From NCBI RefSeq assembly GCF_002211445.1, contig NZ_LSTO01000001.1:1191760-1226643 (forward strand): a stretch of DNA of 34,884 bases. The letters run 5' to 3'. This document shows positions 8,438 through 18,811 of the stretch, in pieces (position 1 is the stretch's first letter; every line of letters begins with the position of its first letter). The stretch comes from Noviherbaspirillum denitrificans. Its GTDB lineage: Bacteria; Pseudomonadota; Gammaproteobacteria; Burkholderiales; Burkholderiaceae_D. The translations under genes and the position numbers were made by a program. The notes under the pieces were generated by a model, which had not been told where the DNA came from, did no database searches, and saw nothing but the letters and a program-made list of their open reading frames with translations.

Positions 8438-8466
8438 AGTATAACAGCTTCAGAAAACAATGGAAA
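8438..8466 (-). promoter_or_regulatory. Promoter of the rpsU operon
   Basis: On the minus strand there is a -35 TTTCCA (8461-8466, 4 of 6), a 17-bp spacer, and a -10 TATACT (8438-8443, 5 of 6) preceded by TGT, an extended -10. The leader before the rpsU ATG is about 35 nt. Confidence 0.7.
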
Positions 8467-8502
8467 GAGTAAATCCGCCTTCGTGTTGCATCGCCGTTGT
8501 TG

Positions 8503-9699
8503 CTAGATCGACAATGCCGCGGCGACGCCGGAAGCCCAGGCCCACTGGAAGTTGTAGCCCCCCAGCCAGCCTGTCACATCGACCGCCTCGCCGATGAAAT
8601 GCAGGCCCGGCACCTTTGCCGCCATCATGCTTTGCTGCGACAGCTCGCGCGTGTCGACACCGCCGCAGGTCACTTCCGCCTTCTTGTACCCTTCCGAGCC
8701 GTTCGGAACGATTACCCAGCGGTTAAGGGCTTCACCCAGCTTGCGCAACTGCTTGTCCGGCAAATCCGCGATGCGTGCATCCGGTTGGAAGCCGTTCGCT
8801 TGCAGCAATCCGTCGGCGAGGCGCGACGGCAGCCATTGCGCGAGGATATTGCCGAGGTTTTTCTTTATGGTGGTCTTGCCCTCGATAAGTGTCTGCGCGA
8901 CATCGACCTCCGGCACAAGATCCAGTGTCAGCGCCGTGCCCGGCTTCCAGAAGCTGGAAATCTGCAGCACTGCCGGCCCCGAGAGGCCGCGATGGGTGAA
9001 CAGCAGGTCTTCGCGGAATTGCGTGCGCGACTTTTTCTCGCCGGTTTCGATGCCGACCTCGAGCGAGATGCCGGCCAGCGGAACGAAGGGCTGCCAGCCT
9101 GCATTGTCGAAGGTGAGCGGCACCAGGCCAGGACGCGGCTCGACCAGCTTCAGGCCGAACTGCTTTGCAATGCGGAAGGCGAAATCGGTGGCGCCGATTT
9201 TTGGGATCGACAGGCCGCCGGTAGCAATCACAAGGTGCTTCGCGAGAATGGAGCCGCCATCGGTGCCGATGACGAAACGCTCCCCTTCCCGCGCAATCGC
9301 CTCCACCTTGCATGGCATGCGCCACGCCACGTGGCCGTGGTCGCACTCAGCCTTGAGCATGTCGATGATCTGTTCGGCAGAGTGGTCGCAAAAGAGCTGG
9401 CCCTTGTGCTTTTCATGCCAGGCGATACGGTAGCGCTTCATCAGCGCGAGGAAATCCTGCGGCGTATAGCGTGAGAGCGCACTCTTGCAGAAGTGCGGAT
9501 TCTCCGACAGGTAGTTCTGCGGGCCGGCGTACAGGTTGGTGAAATTGCAGCGCCCACCGCCGGAGATACGGATCTTTTCCGCTAGCCGGGTGGCATGGTC
9601 GATGAGGACGACCTTCCTGCCGTTCTGGCCGGCGACGGACGCGCACATCATGCCCGCGGCGCCGGCGCCGATTACTGCAACATCAAATTGATTCGACAT
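8503..9699 (-). CDS. FAD-dependent oxidoreductase, BaiN/YhiN (HI0933) family
   Basis: This is a 398-residue flavoprotein of the HI0933/YhiN/BaiN family. Members bind FAD; a few have been linked to amine or bile-acid oxidoreduction, but most have no proven substrate. The N-terminal dinucleotide motif VIGAGAAGMMCAS (about 9-21), GGGRCNFTN (47-55), the internal VIATGGLSIPKIG, and the C-terminal GEAVDVTGWLGGYNFQWA are all hallmarks. The ATG at 9699 begins MSNQFDVAVIGAG, as expected. No Shine-Dalgarno site is seen, and the start codon lies inside a perfect inverted repeat. It follows ybdK by 34 nt. The substrate is unknown. Confidence 0.88.
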   Translation of the reverse strand: MSNQFDVAVIGAGAAGMMCASVAGQNGRKVVLIDHATRLAEKIRISGGGRCNFTNLYAGPQNYLSENPHFCKSALSRYTPQDFLALMKRYRIAWHEKHKGQLFCDHSAEQIIDMLKAECDHGHVAWRMPCKVEAIAREGERFVIGTDGGSILAKHLVIATGGLSIPKIGATDFAFRIAKQFGLKLVEPRPGLVPLTFDNAGWQPFVPLAGISLEVGIETGEKKSRTQFREDLLFTHRGLSGPAVLQISSFWKPGTALTLDLVPEVDVAQTLIEGKTTIKKNLGNILAQWLPSRLADGLLQANGFQPDARIADLPDKQLRKLGEALNRWVIVPNGSEGYKKAEVTCGGVDTRELSQQSMMAAKVPGLHFIGEAVDVTGWLGGYNFQWAWASGVAAALSI

Positions 9700-9726
9700 G
9701 GCTTGTCAGGTGAGGAACAAGCCATG
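9697..9726 (-). promoter_or_regulatory. Perfect 10-bp hairpin containing the baiN-like start codon
   Basis: CATGGCTTGT (9697-9706) and ACAAGCCATG (9717-9726) are exact inverted copies with a 10-nt loop. On the minus strand the second arm ends in the ATG of the flavoprotein gene. The structure could hide the start codon in the mRNA, or the palindrome could be a protein-binding site. Confidence 0.6.
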
Positions 9727-9733
9727 ATTGTAA

Positions 9734-10888
9734 TCAATGGAAATACGGCGGAGCGGAATGCTTCATCCAGAGCTCGGACGAAAGGCGCATCACGTCGTTC
9801 AATGAACCACGCTTCTTGTACGTCTCGCGCAGCCATGCGGCGTCGTTGAGCCGCTCGTAGGCCATGTGCCGCAGGCGCTTCAGCACCTGTACTTCGGCTT
9901 CGTTCTGCGCGAAGCGCTTGAGGTCCTGCAGGCGGTCGAGGATGCTGACGAAGATCGACTGCTTGCCTGCCGCTGCCGCCTTGTCCTCGCCGTGCTGCGC
10001 CATTTCCCCATCGAGTCCGTAACGGCTGGCCTCGAAACGGTTGTACTGGTAAAGCAGGTAAAAGTCATCGTCGACCTCGAACGGCCGCTCGGTCAGGATC
10101 CAGCGCGCCAGCAATTGCGCGTAACAGCCGAGCAAGGCCGCATGCTCGAGCGTCAATGGCGTGTCGCACACACGGATTTCCACGGTGCCATACTCGGGCT
10201 TGGGACGGATGTCCCAGTAGAAATCCTTCATGCCGATGATGATGCCGAGGTCGATCAGCTCGTCGTAGTACTTCTCGAAATCACTCCACTTCGTCACCAC
10301 CGGCGCAGTGCCGGCGAGCGGGAAGGCGCGCACCACGTTGCTGCGCGACGAATCGAATGCGGTATCGACGCCCTGGTAGAACGGCGAAGCGGCGGACAGC
10401 GCGATGAAGTGCGGCACATAGCGCGAGAAGCCGTGCGTCAGGTACAGCGCATCATCGCCGTTGGCCACCCCGATGTGGATGTGCTGGCCGAATACGGTGA
10501 AAGTCTTCGCCAGGTAGCCGTATTTTTCATGCAGGTAGTGAAAGCGTTCGCTCGGTGTGATGCGCTGCTCGCTCCAGTTCTGGAACGGGTGGGCGCCGCC
10601 GCCGGCAACATCGATGTTTAAATGGTGCGCGCCACGTGTCAGTGCGCCGCGCAAGTCCTTCAGCTCTTCGAGCAGGTGGTCGACGCGGGTGTGAATGCCG
10701 GAGTTCAGCTCGATCATGCCTTGCGTGATTTCCAGCTTGATCTGGTTCTGCAGCTCGCGCGGCTCGATCCAGGCCAGCAAGTCGACGGCGTCGGTCGCGA
10801 GGTTGTAATTGCGGCGGTTCACCAGTTGGAGTTCGAGTTCGATCCCCATGGTGAAGGGCGTCGACGATGTGAAGGGCAAGCTGTTCAT
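9734..10888 (-). CDS. ybdK: YbdK-type carboxylate-amine ligase (glutamate-cysteine ligase 2 family)
   Basis: This is a 384-residue ATP-dependent carboxylate-amine ligase of the GCS2/YbdK family. E. coli YbdK has weak gamma-glutamylcysteine ligase activity, and the true substrate is unsettled. Visible motifs are GIELELQLV (about 15-23, metal/ATP-binding glutamates), VAGGGAHPFQNW, the block VFGQHIHIGVANGDDALYL, RYVPHFIALSAASPFYQG, and WDIRPKPEYGTVEIRV. The chosen ATG at 10888 has GGAG at 6 nt. An upstream ATG at 10906 (MNPETS) overlaps the antiporter stop as ATGA and would add six residues through translational coupling. It is clearly in an operon with the antiporter. Confidence 0.88.
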   Translation of the reverse strand: MNSLPFTSSTPFTMGIELELQLVNRRNYNLATDAVDLLAWIEPRELQNQIKLEITQGMIELNSGIHTRVDHLLEELKDLRGALTRGAHHLNIDVAGGGAHPFQNWSEQRITPSERFHYLHEKYGYLAKTFTVFGQHIHIGVANGDDALYLTHGFSRYVPHFIALSAASPFYQGVDTAFDSSRSNVVRAFPLAGTAPVVTKWSDFEKYYDELIDLGIIIGMKDFYWDIRPKPEYGTVEIRVCDTPLTLEHAALLGCYAQLLARWILTERPFEVDDDFYLLYQYNRFEASRYGLDGEMAQHGEDKAAAAGKQSIFVSILDRLQDLKRFAQNEAEVQVLKRLRHMAYERLNDAAWLRETYKKRGSLNDVMRLSSELWMKHSAPPYFH

Positions 10889-10902
10889 GGAAGTCTCCGG
10901 AT

Positions 10903-12108
10903 TCATTCGCGTCCGCTTTCGCCGGACTTGATCAGTGCGAATTGGGCGGCCACCGGCCCCAGCAGTTCGAGGACGACCAGCGTCCCGGCGAGCAAGGGGG
11001 CGACGGCTGCCGCTGTCTGCGGATAGACCGCGGAAATCTGTGCGAGGCTGAGGCTGGCTTCGGCCATCGGCAGGGTGCCCAGCGTAAGCAGGCCGGCCTG
11101 GCGCCATTTCAGGCGCGCCGGCCGGGCAAAGGCGAAGATGCTGCAGGCCATGGCGGCGAAACGCGCGGCCACCAGCACGACCACGGAGAGGCCGATCGTC
11201 GCGATGTCGGCGATGCCGATCGACGCGCCGATAGTGGCGAACAGCATCACGATAAACAATTCGCTCGCGACGCCAAATTCCAGCTCCATCAGGTCGTACT
11301 GGAGGTCCAGGTTCTTGGACAGGATCGCGAAGATCAGCATGGTCAGCAGCACCGGCAGGCGCAATGCGTGGGCTGCGCCGATGGTCAGCGTGATGATGGC
11401 GATCACCAGCACGAACTGGCGGCTGCGCTCGCGTCCAAGCAAACGCGCCAGCGGCATCATCAGGCGGTAGGTCAGGTAGGCAAGCAGCGCGGAGCCGAAC
11501 ACCGAATAGACCGTACTCGACAGCAAGGTCTGCAGCGAGAGGTCGGCATCGGTCGCGACAACGGGCAGGACAATATATGCGGACACCAGCGCGACAAGAT
11601 TGTTCAACGCCGTCATGGCGGCGAGCCTGCGGGTGACCTGCCCTTCCGCCCCAAGGTCCCGCACCACGACCATCACGACGCCGGGCGCGGTGCCGATCGC
11701 GAAGACGCCGGCCAGGATCGCCAGGGGACGCGCGACACCGAGCATTTCCAACGCGCCCCAGACGAAGGCAAAACAGAGCGCGGCGCCGGTCACCACGGTT
11801 GCAAGCAACCATCGTTCGTGGCGCAGCCACCCGATATCGACATAGCGGCCGAGCTGGTAGACGACCAGCGCCAGCGCGATGTCGGCGAAGATGTGCGCGA
11901 CTTTCAGGATATCCCCTGACAACCAGTCGAATCCGCTTTCGCCGACGACCACGCCCACCAGCAGGTAGCCGGTGATGCGCGGAATCCAGGGGTTCTTCGA
12001 AACGAGATGACCGCCGATCAGGCCAAGCAGCAACAGGCTGCCGAACAGCAGCAGCGCATTCCATTGCAGCGGCTGCGACGGATCAAACAGAGGGAAGGTC
12101 CACGTCAT
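10903..12108 (-). CDS. Cation:proton antiporter, CPA2/Kef-like, without RCK domain
   Basis: This is a 401-residue inner-membrane protein with about 12 hydrophobic segments, of the Na+/H+ exchanger (CPA2, KefB-like) type. Visible features are an N-terminal helix pair, GYLLVGVVVGESGF (the GxxxxG helix of the family), FADIALALVVYQLGRYVD and VFAIGTAPGVVMVVVRDLGAEG. At the unwound ion-binding helix the sequence is TALNNLVAL (N169-N170). KefC has Gln-Asp here and NhaA-like proteins have Asp-Asp, so the usual acidic residue seems absent. There is no C-terminal nucleotide-binding RCK domain. The ATG at 12108 follows GAGGAG. Ion specificity cannot be read from the sequence. Confidence 0.82.
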   Translation of the reverse strand: MTWTFPLFDPSQPLQWNALLLFGSLLLLGLIGGHLVSKNPWIPRITGYLLVGVVVGESGFDWLSGDILKVAHIFADIALALVVYQLGRYVDIGWLRHERWLLATVVTGAALCFAFVWGALEMLGVARPLAILAGVFAIGTAPGVVMVVVRDLGAEGQVTRRLAAMTALNNLVALVSAYIVLPVVATDADLSLQTLLSSTVYSVFGSALLAYLTYRLMMPLARLLGRERSRQFVLVIAIITLTIGAAHALRLPVLLTMLIFAILSKNLDLQYDLMELEFGVASELFIVMLFATIGASIGIADIATIGLSVVVLVAARFAAMACSIFAFARPARLKWRQAGLLTLGTLPMAEASLSLAQISAVYPQTAAAVAPLLAGTLVVLELLGPVAAQFALIKSGESGRE

Positions 12109-12434
12109 GGGGGCTCCTCATCGAATGGGTCCCGATAAGCGTGGCGCGAGCTTGGAGGACCAGTTGACGGACTCCGGCGGCGGCGGGGAGTTCGTCACGC
12201 GCGGGCGCGACTAGCCGTCATCGGAACGATGAGCATGGATAACGAGTTCCGAAACCTCCCTGGATCGGCGACTGTATCGATACTTTTATGTTTCAGTCAT
12301 GTGGGGACTGCAATACTTTGTCAGTGGGAAATATAAAAAGTTCCCGAAAACAGTGCCGGAAGGAATCAGGGAGCAGTGTCGGTGCCAACGATCATCGACG
12401 TGGCACGCCCCAGGCGCTTGGGAACTGGCAAGCG
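12109..12434 (-). other. Intergenic region between cobA and the antiporter (326 bp)
   Basis: No gene is seen. The antiporter ribosome binding site (GAGGAG) is at the low-coordinate end. A possible weak promoter on the minus strand combines TTGCAG with CATAAA at 17 bp. A perfect 10-bp palindrome GTATCGATAC lies at 12274-12283. A short GGGAA/TTCCC pairing beyond cobA is too weak to call a terminator. Confidence 0.5.
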
Positions 12435-13217
12435 CTATTGGACACCGAGCATCGCAAAATACTTGCGGTGCATGGCTTCGTTGAGGAATTCGGGGCGTGC
12501 GCAGCGTACGACGTCGCCAATGACGATGATGCTGGGACTGGCCAGCGTGGAAGCCGCAAGCGCAGCGGGAAGTTCGCCCAGCGTGGTGATCAGTTGCGCC
12601 TGTTTGGTCGACGTAGCCGACTGGATGACGGCAACCGGGGTCATGGCGGACTTGCCGCCGGCGAGCAGTGACTCCTGGATTTCGGCGCAACGCGCAACGC
12701 CCATGTAGATCACGAGCGTCATGTCCAGCTTGGCCAGCGTAGCCCAGTCGGGATTGGCATCGGCTGTCTTGCCATGGCCGGTCACGAAGATCGCGCCCTG
12801 GCTCCAGTCGCGGTGGGTCAGCGGAATGCCGAGCGATGCGGGCGCAGCCAATCCACTGCTGATGCCGTTGACGACCTCGACCGTGATGCCGGCGGCTTCG
12901 AGATGGGCGCGCTCTTCGCCGCCGCGACCGAAGATGAAAGGATCGCCGCCTTTCAGGCGCACGACGAGGTTGCCGCAGCGCGCTTCGCTGATCATCAGCT
13001 TTTCAATGAAGTCCTGCGGGGTCGACTGACACCCGCCGCGCTTGCCGACGGGGACGATGCGGGCGTCGAAACGAGCATGGTCGAGGATCGCCGGATTGAC
13101 GAGATCGTCGACGAGGAGAACGTCGGCCGCGGCAATTGCCTTGACGGCCTTGACGGTGAGGAGGTCCGGGTCTCCGGGACCGGCGCCAACCAGAACAACC
13201 TTACCTTGCTTCTCCAT
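12435..13217 (-). CDS. cobA: Uroporphyrinogen-III C-methyltransferase
   Basis: This SUMT enzyme transfers two methyl groups from S-adenosylmethionine to uroporphyrinogen III, giving precorrin-2 for siroheme (sulfite/nitrite reductases) and cobalamin. The 260-residue protein shows VVLVGAGPGDPDLLTVKA (N-terminal SAM loop), GKRGG, LKGGDPFIFGRGGEE, GISSGLAAPASLGIPLTHRD, and LVIYMGV. The single-domain form lacks the CysG dehydrogenase/ferrochelatase part. I chose the ATG at 13217 (MEKQGKVVLVG). A start at 13235 would add six residues. Neither has a clear ribosome binding site. Its 5' end overlaps the ybiB 3' end by 17 nt, so translational coupling is likely. Confidence 0.94.
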   Translation of the reverse strand: MEKQGKVVLVGAGPGDPDLLTVKAVKAIAAADVLLVDDLVNPAILDHARFDARIVPVGKRGGCQSTPQDFIEKLMISEARCGNLVVRLKGGDPFIFGRGGEERAHLEAAGITVEVVNGISSGLAAPASLGIPLTHRDWSQGAIFVTGHGKTADANPDWATLAKLDMTLVIYMGVARCAEIQESLLAGGKSAMTPVAVIQSATSTKQAQLITTLGELPAALAASTLASPSIIVIGDVVRCARPEFLNEAMHRKYFAMLGVQ

Positions 13218-14193
13218 GGGACACCCGTTTCGCATGTACGAGCCCGGCTACATGCAAACAGTGTTCCACCTGCTCCTGGATCGGTACAGGCACCGGCTGG
13301 CGGCCTGCAAGCGCTTCCTTGATCCATTCCGCAGTCGTGGCTGCATCACGTTGATGCGGAAGCGGGGGCAATTCGTCGACCGCCTCCTGCTTTTGCACCA
13401 ACACAGTGCATTGATGGTCATGAAACCACGAAATCTGCTGCGCGCGCTTGGCATTGGCGACAGTTTCGCCTTCGGTACCGCGCATCAGGAAGGCATCGCC
13501 GCGTTCGACCGGAACGGCGTTGCTGAAGTACCCGGACAACAGTTCGAGGTATTCGGGGTGGGTGTAGGAAGTGAGCCGCAACGCCGGTCCGGCGAACGGC
13601 TGCATGATCTTGACCAGCGTATGCGTCGAGTTGCGCACACCCAGGATACGCCGCAGGGAAAGCAGGCGCGCCATCTTCGGCGCGAGGCGTTCGATGGGCA
13701 TGAACACCGGTTCGCGCCGCGCAAAACCCTGCATCGCCTCGTCGACTGAGCGTGCAAATGCAAAGCCGAGTTCGCGCAGGATTTCAGCCGTCGTGACGCG
13801 CCCGGGATCCTCTGTCACGCCATGGATGAGAACGGGCACGCCGCGCTGGGCGAGCAGCATTGCCAGCAGCGGCGTGAGGTTCGGCATCTGGCGCGAGCCG
13901 TTATAGCTCGGGACGACAACCGGTGCGTAATCACCCGCCGGGCAGGGCAGCATGTCGAAGGATTGTTCCGAAGCGTCGAGGAAGCCTGCAATCTCATCGA
14001 CCGATTCTCCCTTGATGCGCAGGGCGAGCATGAGGCCGCCCATCTCCAAGTCGGAGACGCGGCCGTCGAGCATCGCGGCGTATAGGTTTCGGGCATCCTC
14101 GCGGGAAATGCCGCGCGCGCCCTTCTTGCCTCGGCCGATTTCCTTGATGAAGGGTGCCGCGGCGAACGGTTCGTGGTTGTGTGCTGGTTCCAT
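13201..14193 (-). CDS. ybiB: YbiB, TrpD-like nucleic-acid-binding protein
   Basis: This 330-residue protein belongs to the YbiB (TrpD2) family, which has the fold of anthranilate phosphoribosyltransferase but binds DNA and RNA and is not a tryptophan enzyme. E. coli ybiB is LexA-regulated. Family blocks include IKEIGRGKKGAR at the N-terminus, MLDGRVSDLEMGGLMLALRIKG cut into its conserved parts, VVVPSYNGSRQMPNLTPLLA, HGVTEDPGRVTT, GVRNSTHTLVKI, and MRGTEGETVAN. The ATG at 14193 is the only plausible start. It has no ribosome binding site, and a TATAGC sequence lies 2-3 nt before it. No LexA box is evident. The product probably acts in stress or nucleic-acid metabolism. Confidence 0.88.
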   Translation of the reverse strand: MEPAHNHEPFAAAPFIKEIGRGKKGARGISREDARNLYAAMLDGRVSDLEMGGLMLALRIKGESVDEIAGFLDASEQSFDMLPCPAGDYAPVVVPSYNGSRQMPNLTPLLAMLLAQRGVPVLIHGVTEDPGRVTTAEILRELGFAFARSVDEAMQGFARREPVFMPIERLAPKMARLLSLRRILGVRNSTHTLVKIMQPFAGPALRLTSYTHPEYLELLSGYFSNAVPVERGDAFLMRGTEGETVANAKRAQQISWFHDHQCTVLVQKQEAVDELPPLPHQRDAATTAEWIKEALAGRQPVPVPIQEQVEHCLHVAGLVHAKRVSHGEAR

Positions 14194-14236
14194 CGCTATA
14201 GGGTACTACGACGCGCATGCGGACCGGAAGCCGCTC

Positions 14237-14270
14237 AAAAAACAAAAGGGCAGGTTACCCTGCCCTTTTG
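14237..14270 (-). terminator. Rho-independent terminator of secA
   Basis: On the minus strand a 12-bp stem CAAAAGGGCAGG/CCTGCCCTTTTG (14243-14254 with 14259-14270) with a GTAA loop is followed by six T (14237-14242). It lies 17 nt beyond the secA stop and isolates secA from ybiB. Confidence 0.92.
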
Positions 14271-14287
14271 TCGTCCAGCCTTGCCGA

Positions 14288-17053
<2,766 letters not shown>

Positions 17054-17056
17054 GCT

Positions 17057-17227
17057 TTAATGTTGTAGATGACGCCGCGAAACCAGCCCTTCTTCAGTTT
17101 CGCAGAGACGCAATTGGGCTAAATTGCAGATTTTATCATGCAGCCCCAAGGGGTCTGCCCGCTTCAGAACCGGATACGCAAAATGATTGTGCAAGGACAA
17201 ATTTCCGGAATCCACCCGGCCGCACAT
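17057..17227 (-). CDS. Possible 56-residue leader peptide upstream of secA
   Basis: An open frame starts MCGRVDSGNLSLHNHF and ends RRHLQH, with its TAA three bases before the secA ATG. There is no Shine-Dalgarno site before its ATG, no signal peptide, and no SecM-like arrest sequence that I recognise; KRADP at 22-26 only faintly resembles RAPP-type stall motifs. A TAAAAT -10-like sequence lies inside it. The position next to a secA start with no ribosome binding site makes it worth noting, but it may be chance. I do not assign a function. Confidence 0.25.
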   Translation of the reverse strand: MCGRVDSGNLSLHNHFAYPVLKRADPLGLHDKICNLAQLRLCETEEGLVSRRHLQH

Positions 17228-17300
17228 GGCCGATCAAGCGTTAGATGGGGACGGTCCGGAGGGAAACAATCCCCTGGCGCCGCAAAGTCAACAGAAAGGC

Positions 17301-18251
17301 TTACCTGGCTGCCAGAGCAGCCATCTTGGCCTGGTCAGCCCCGGCGGCGAGGAACTTGTGCGGATCCTGCTGGATACCCTTTACCAGCACTTCAAAGTGC
17401 AGATGCGAGCCGGTCGAGCGTCCGGTGGAACCGATATCGGCGACATGCTGACCGCGGCGCACGATGTCGCCGACCTTGACACCCAGGCGTGAGCAGTGCG
17501 CGTAGCGTGTCACGATGTCATTACCGTGGTCGACCTCGACCATGTTGCCGAATTGGGGATGGTATTCGGCAACGATGACAACTCCGCCTGCGGCCGCGAC
17601 GATGGGCGTGCCGGTAGCCGCTGCAAAGTCGATGCCTTCATGGAAAGCCTGGCGGCCCGTGAAGGGGTCAAAGCGCCAGCCGAAACCAGACGCGTTGTAA
17701 CTGACGTTAACCGGCGGAATGGTGGGCAGCAGCTTGGATTTGATCTTGTGGCTCATCAGCGCGGATTCGACGACGTTCATGTAGTCGGCGCGGTGCTCCA
17801 CGTCGCGCGCCATCGCGTCCAGCAGCTGCTGGAATTCATTCATGCTGAGCTGCTTGCCCGGCATGCTCGTGGTTTCGATACCGCCCCGACCGGGCAGCTC
17901 GCGGAAATTGAATTCTTGCGGTTTGACGCCGGCCAAGCCTTGCACGCGTTCGCCGAGGGCATCCAGACGCATCAACTGCGCCTGCATTTCACCCAGCTTG
18001 GTGGCCATGGCGGCAAGGTTTTCCTTGACGTACTTGTCTTTCTTGCTGGTGTCGTCGTGCGTGGCGGATGCGACGACGTCGCGGACGATCGGAATATTGA
18101 GGTCGCTTGCGTGCCGGGCAGTGAGGTAATACAAGAGGAAAGAAACAAGGACGACCGATGCCGCAAACGCAAACCCTGCGAGCATCAGGTGCCAGCGCGT
18201 CAGCGTAAGCGTCTTTGCGCTGAAGCGCGGGTGCAGCAGAATTATTTGCAT
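17301..18251 (-). CDS. M23 family metallopeptidase, membrane-anchored
   Basis: This is a 316-residue cell-wall endopeptidase-like protein. An N-terminal membrane segment (about 20-42, LMLAGFAFAASVVLVSFLLY) anchors it with the rest in the periplasm. A helical, coiled-coil-like region follows (about 75-180). The C-terminal LytM/M23 domain has the zinc residues in FHEGIDFAAATG (His and Asp) and SHLHFEV (His). Both are intact, so it is probably active rather than an EnvC-type activator. The ATG at 18251 has GGAGGAG at 6 nt. It lies upstream of secA and is divergent from dciA with only 50 bp between start codons. The exact peptidoglycan bond cut is unknown. Confidence 0.9.
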   Translation of the reverse strand: MQIILLHPRFSAKTLTLTRWHLMLAGFAFAASVVLVSFLLYYLTARHASDLNIPIVRDVVASATHDDTSKKDKYVKENLAAMATKLGEMQAQLMRLDALGERVQGLAGVKPQEFNFRELPGRGGIETTSMPGKQLSMNEFQQLLDAMARDVEHRADYMNVVESALMSHKIKSKLLPTIPPVNVSYNASGFGWRFDPFTGRQAFHEGIDFAAATGTPIVAAAGGVVIVAEYHPQFGNMVEVDHGNDIVTRYAHCSRLGVKVGDIVRRGQHVADIGSTGRSTGSHLHFEVLVKGIQQDPHKFLAAGADQAKMAALAAR

Positions 18252-18301
18252 TCTTACTCCTCCGACTCGTCTATCGCAGGTGTGTGTGATAAGGTTGAAG
18301 C

Positions 18302-18811
18302 ATGAGTCGCCCGCCCTTTTCTTTTGCATCCCAGCAACGATTTCAGCCTGCCCGCGCGAGCACCAAGCCCGCGAACAGGGTTACAGCTGCTACAGATTTC
18401 CTGCGCACACACGACAAAATGGCCACGCTTTTGCCGGCAGTGATGCGCCTGGCGGCGTTGCAAGAAGAGTGCTCGGCTGTACTCCCCGCGCTTTTTGACG
18501 CTTGTTCCGTCATGCGGTTCGACGGAGGTCAATTGACGATCGGGGTGCCGAATGCGGCACTGGCCGCAAAGCTCAAGCAGCAATTGCCAAAATTGCAAGA
18601 GAGCCTGCTGCAACGCGGTTGGCAGGTTAACGCAATACGTATCAAAGTGCAAGTGAGAAAGATTGGCGAAAAGACAATACGCCAGAAGGAAATCGAAATG
18701 CCGAACAAGGCCTTGTCGGCATTCGAGGAACTGCGGAATTCACTGGACAAGTCGCCAGGAAACCAGGCGTTGACCGAGGCGCTGAACAACCTGCTCAAGC
18801 GCCACCGATAG
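18302..18811 (+). CDS. dciA: DciA (DUF721), replicative helicase loader
   Basis: This 169-residue protein carries a DUF721 domain. DciA is the ancestral factor that helps load the DnaB helicase in bacteria without DnaC or DnaI. The domain is visible at about 45-110: LAALQEECSAVLPALFDAC, a hydrophobic strand LTIGVPNAALAAKL and QLPKLQESLLQRGW. This is the KH-like fold region. The tail is basic and probably disordered. The ATG at 18302 follows AAGG at 7 nt. It is transcribed away from the M23 gene and towards lpxC, and its stop codon touches the lpxC stop. Assignment rests on domain resemblance and the known Burkholderiales neighbourhood. Confidence 0.8.
   Translation: MSRPPFSFASQQRFQPARASTKPANRVTAATDFLRTHDKMATLLPAVMRLAALQEECSAVLPALFDACSVMRFDGGQLTIGVPNAALAAKLKQQLPKLQESLLQRGWQVNAIRIKVQVRKIGEKTIRQKEIEMPNKALSAFEELRNSLDKSPGNQALTEALNNLLKRHR

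Noticed and set aside
10907-12064. N-terminal extension of the ybdK frame through the antiporter gene
   Set aside because: The upstream part is an Arg/Ala-rich off-frame reading of the antiporter. The ligase begins at GIELEL, and good starts exist at 10888 and 10906.
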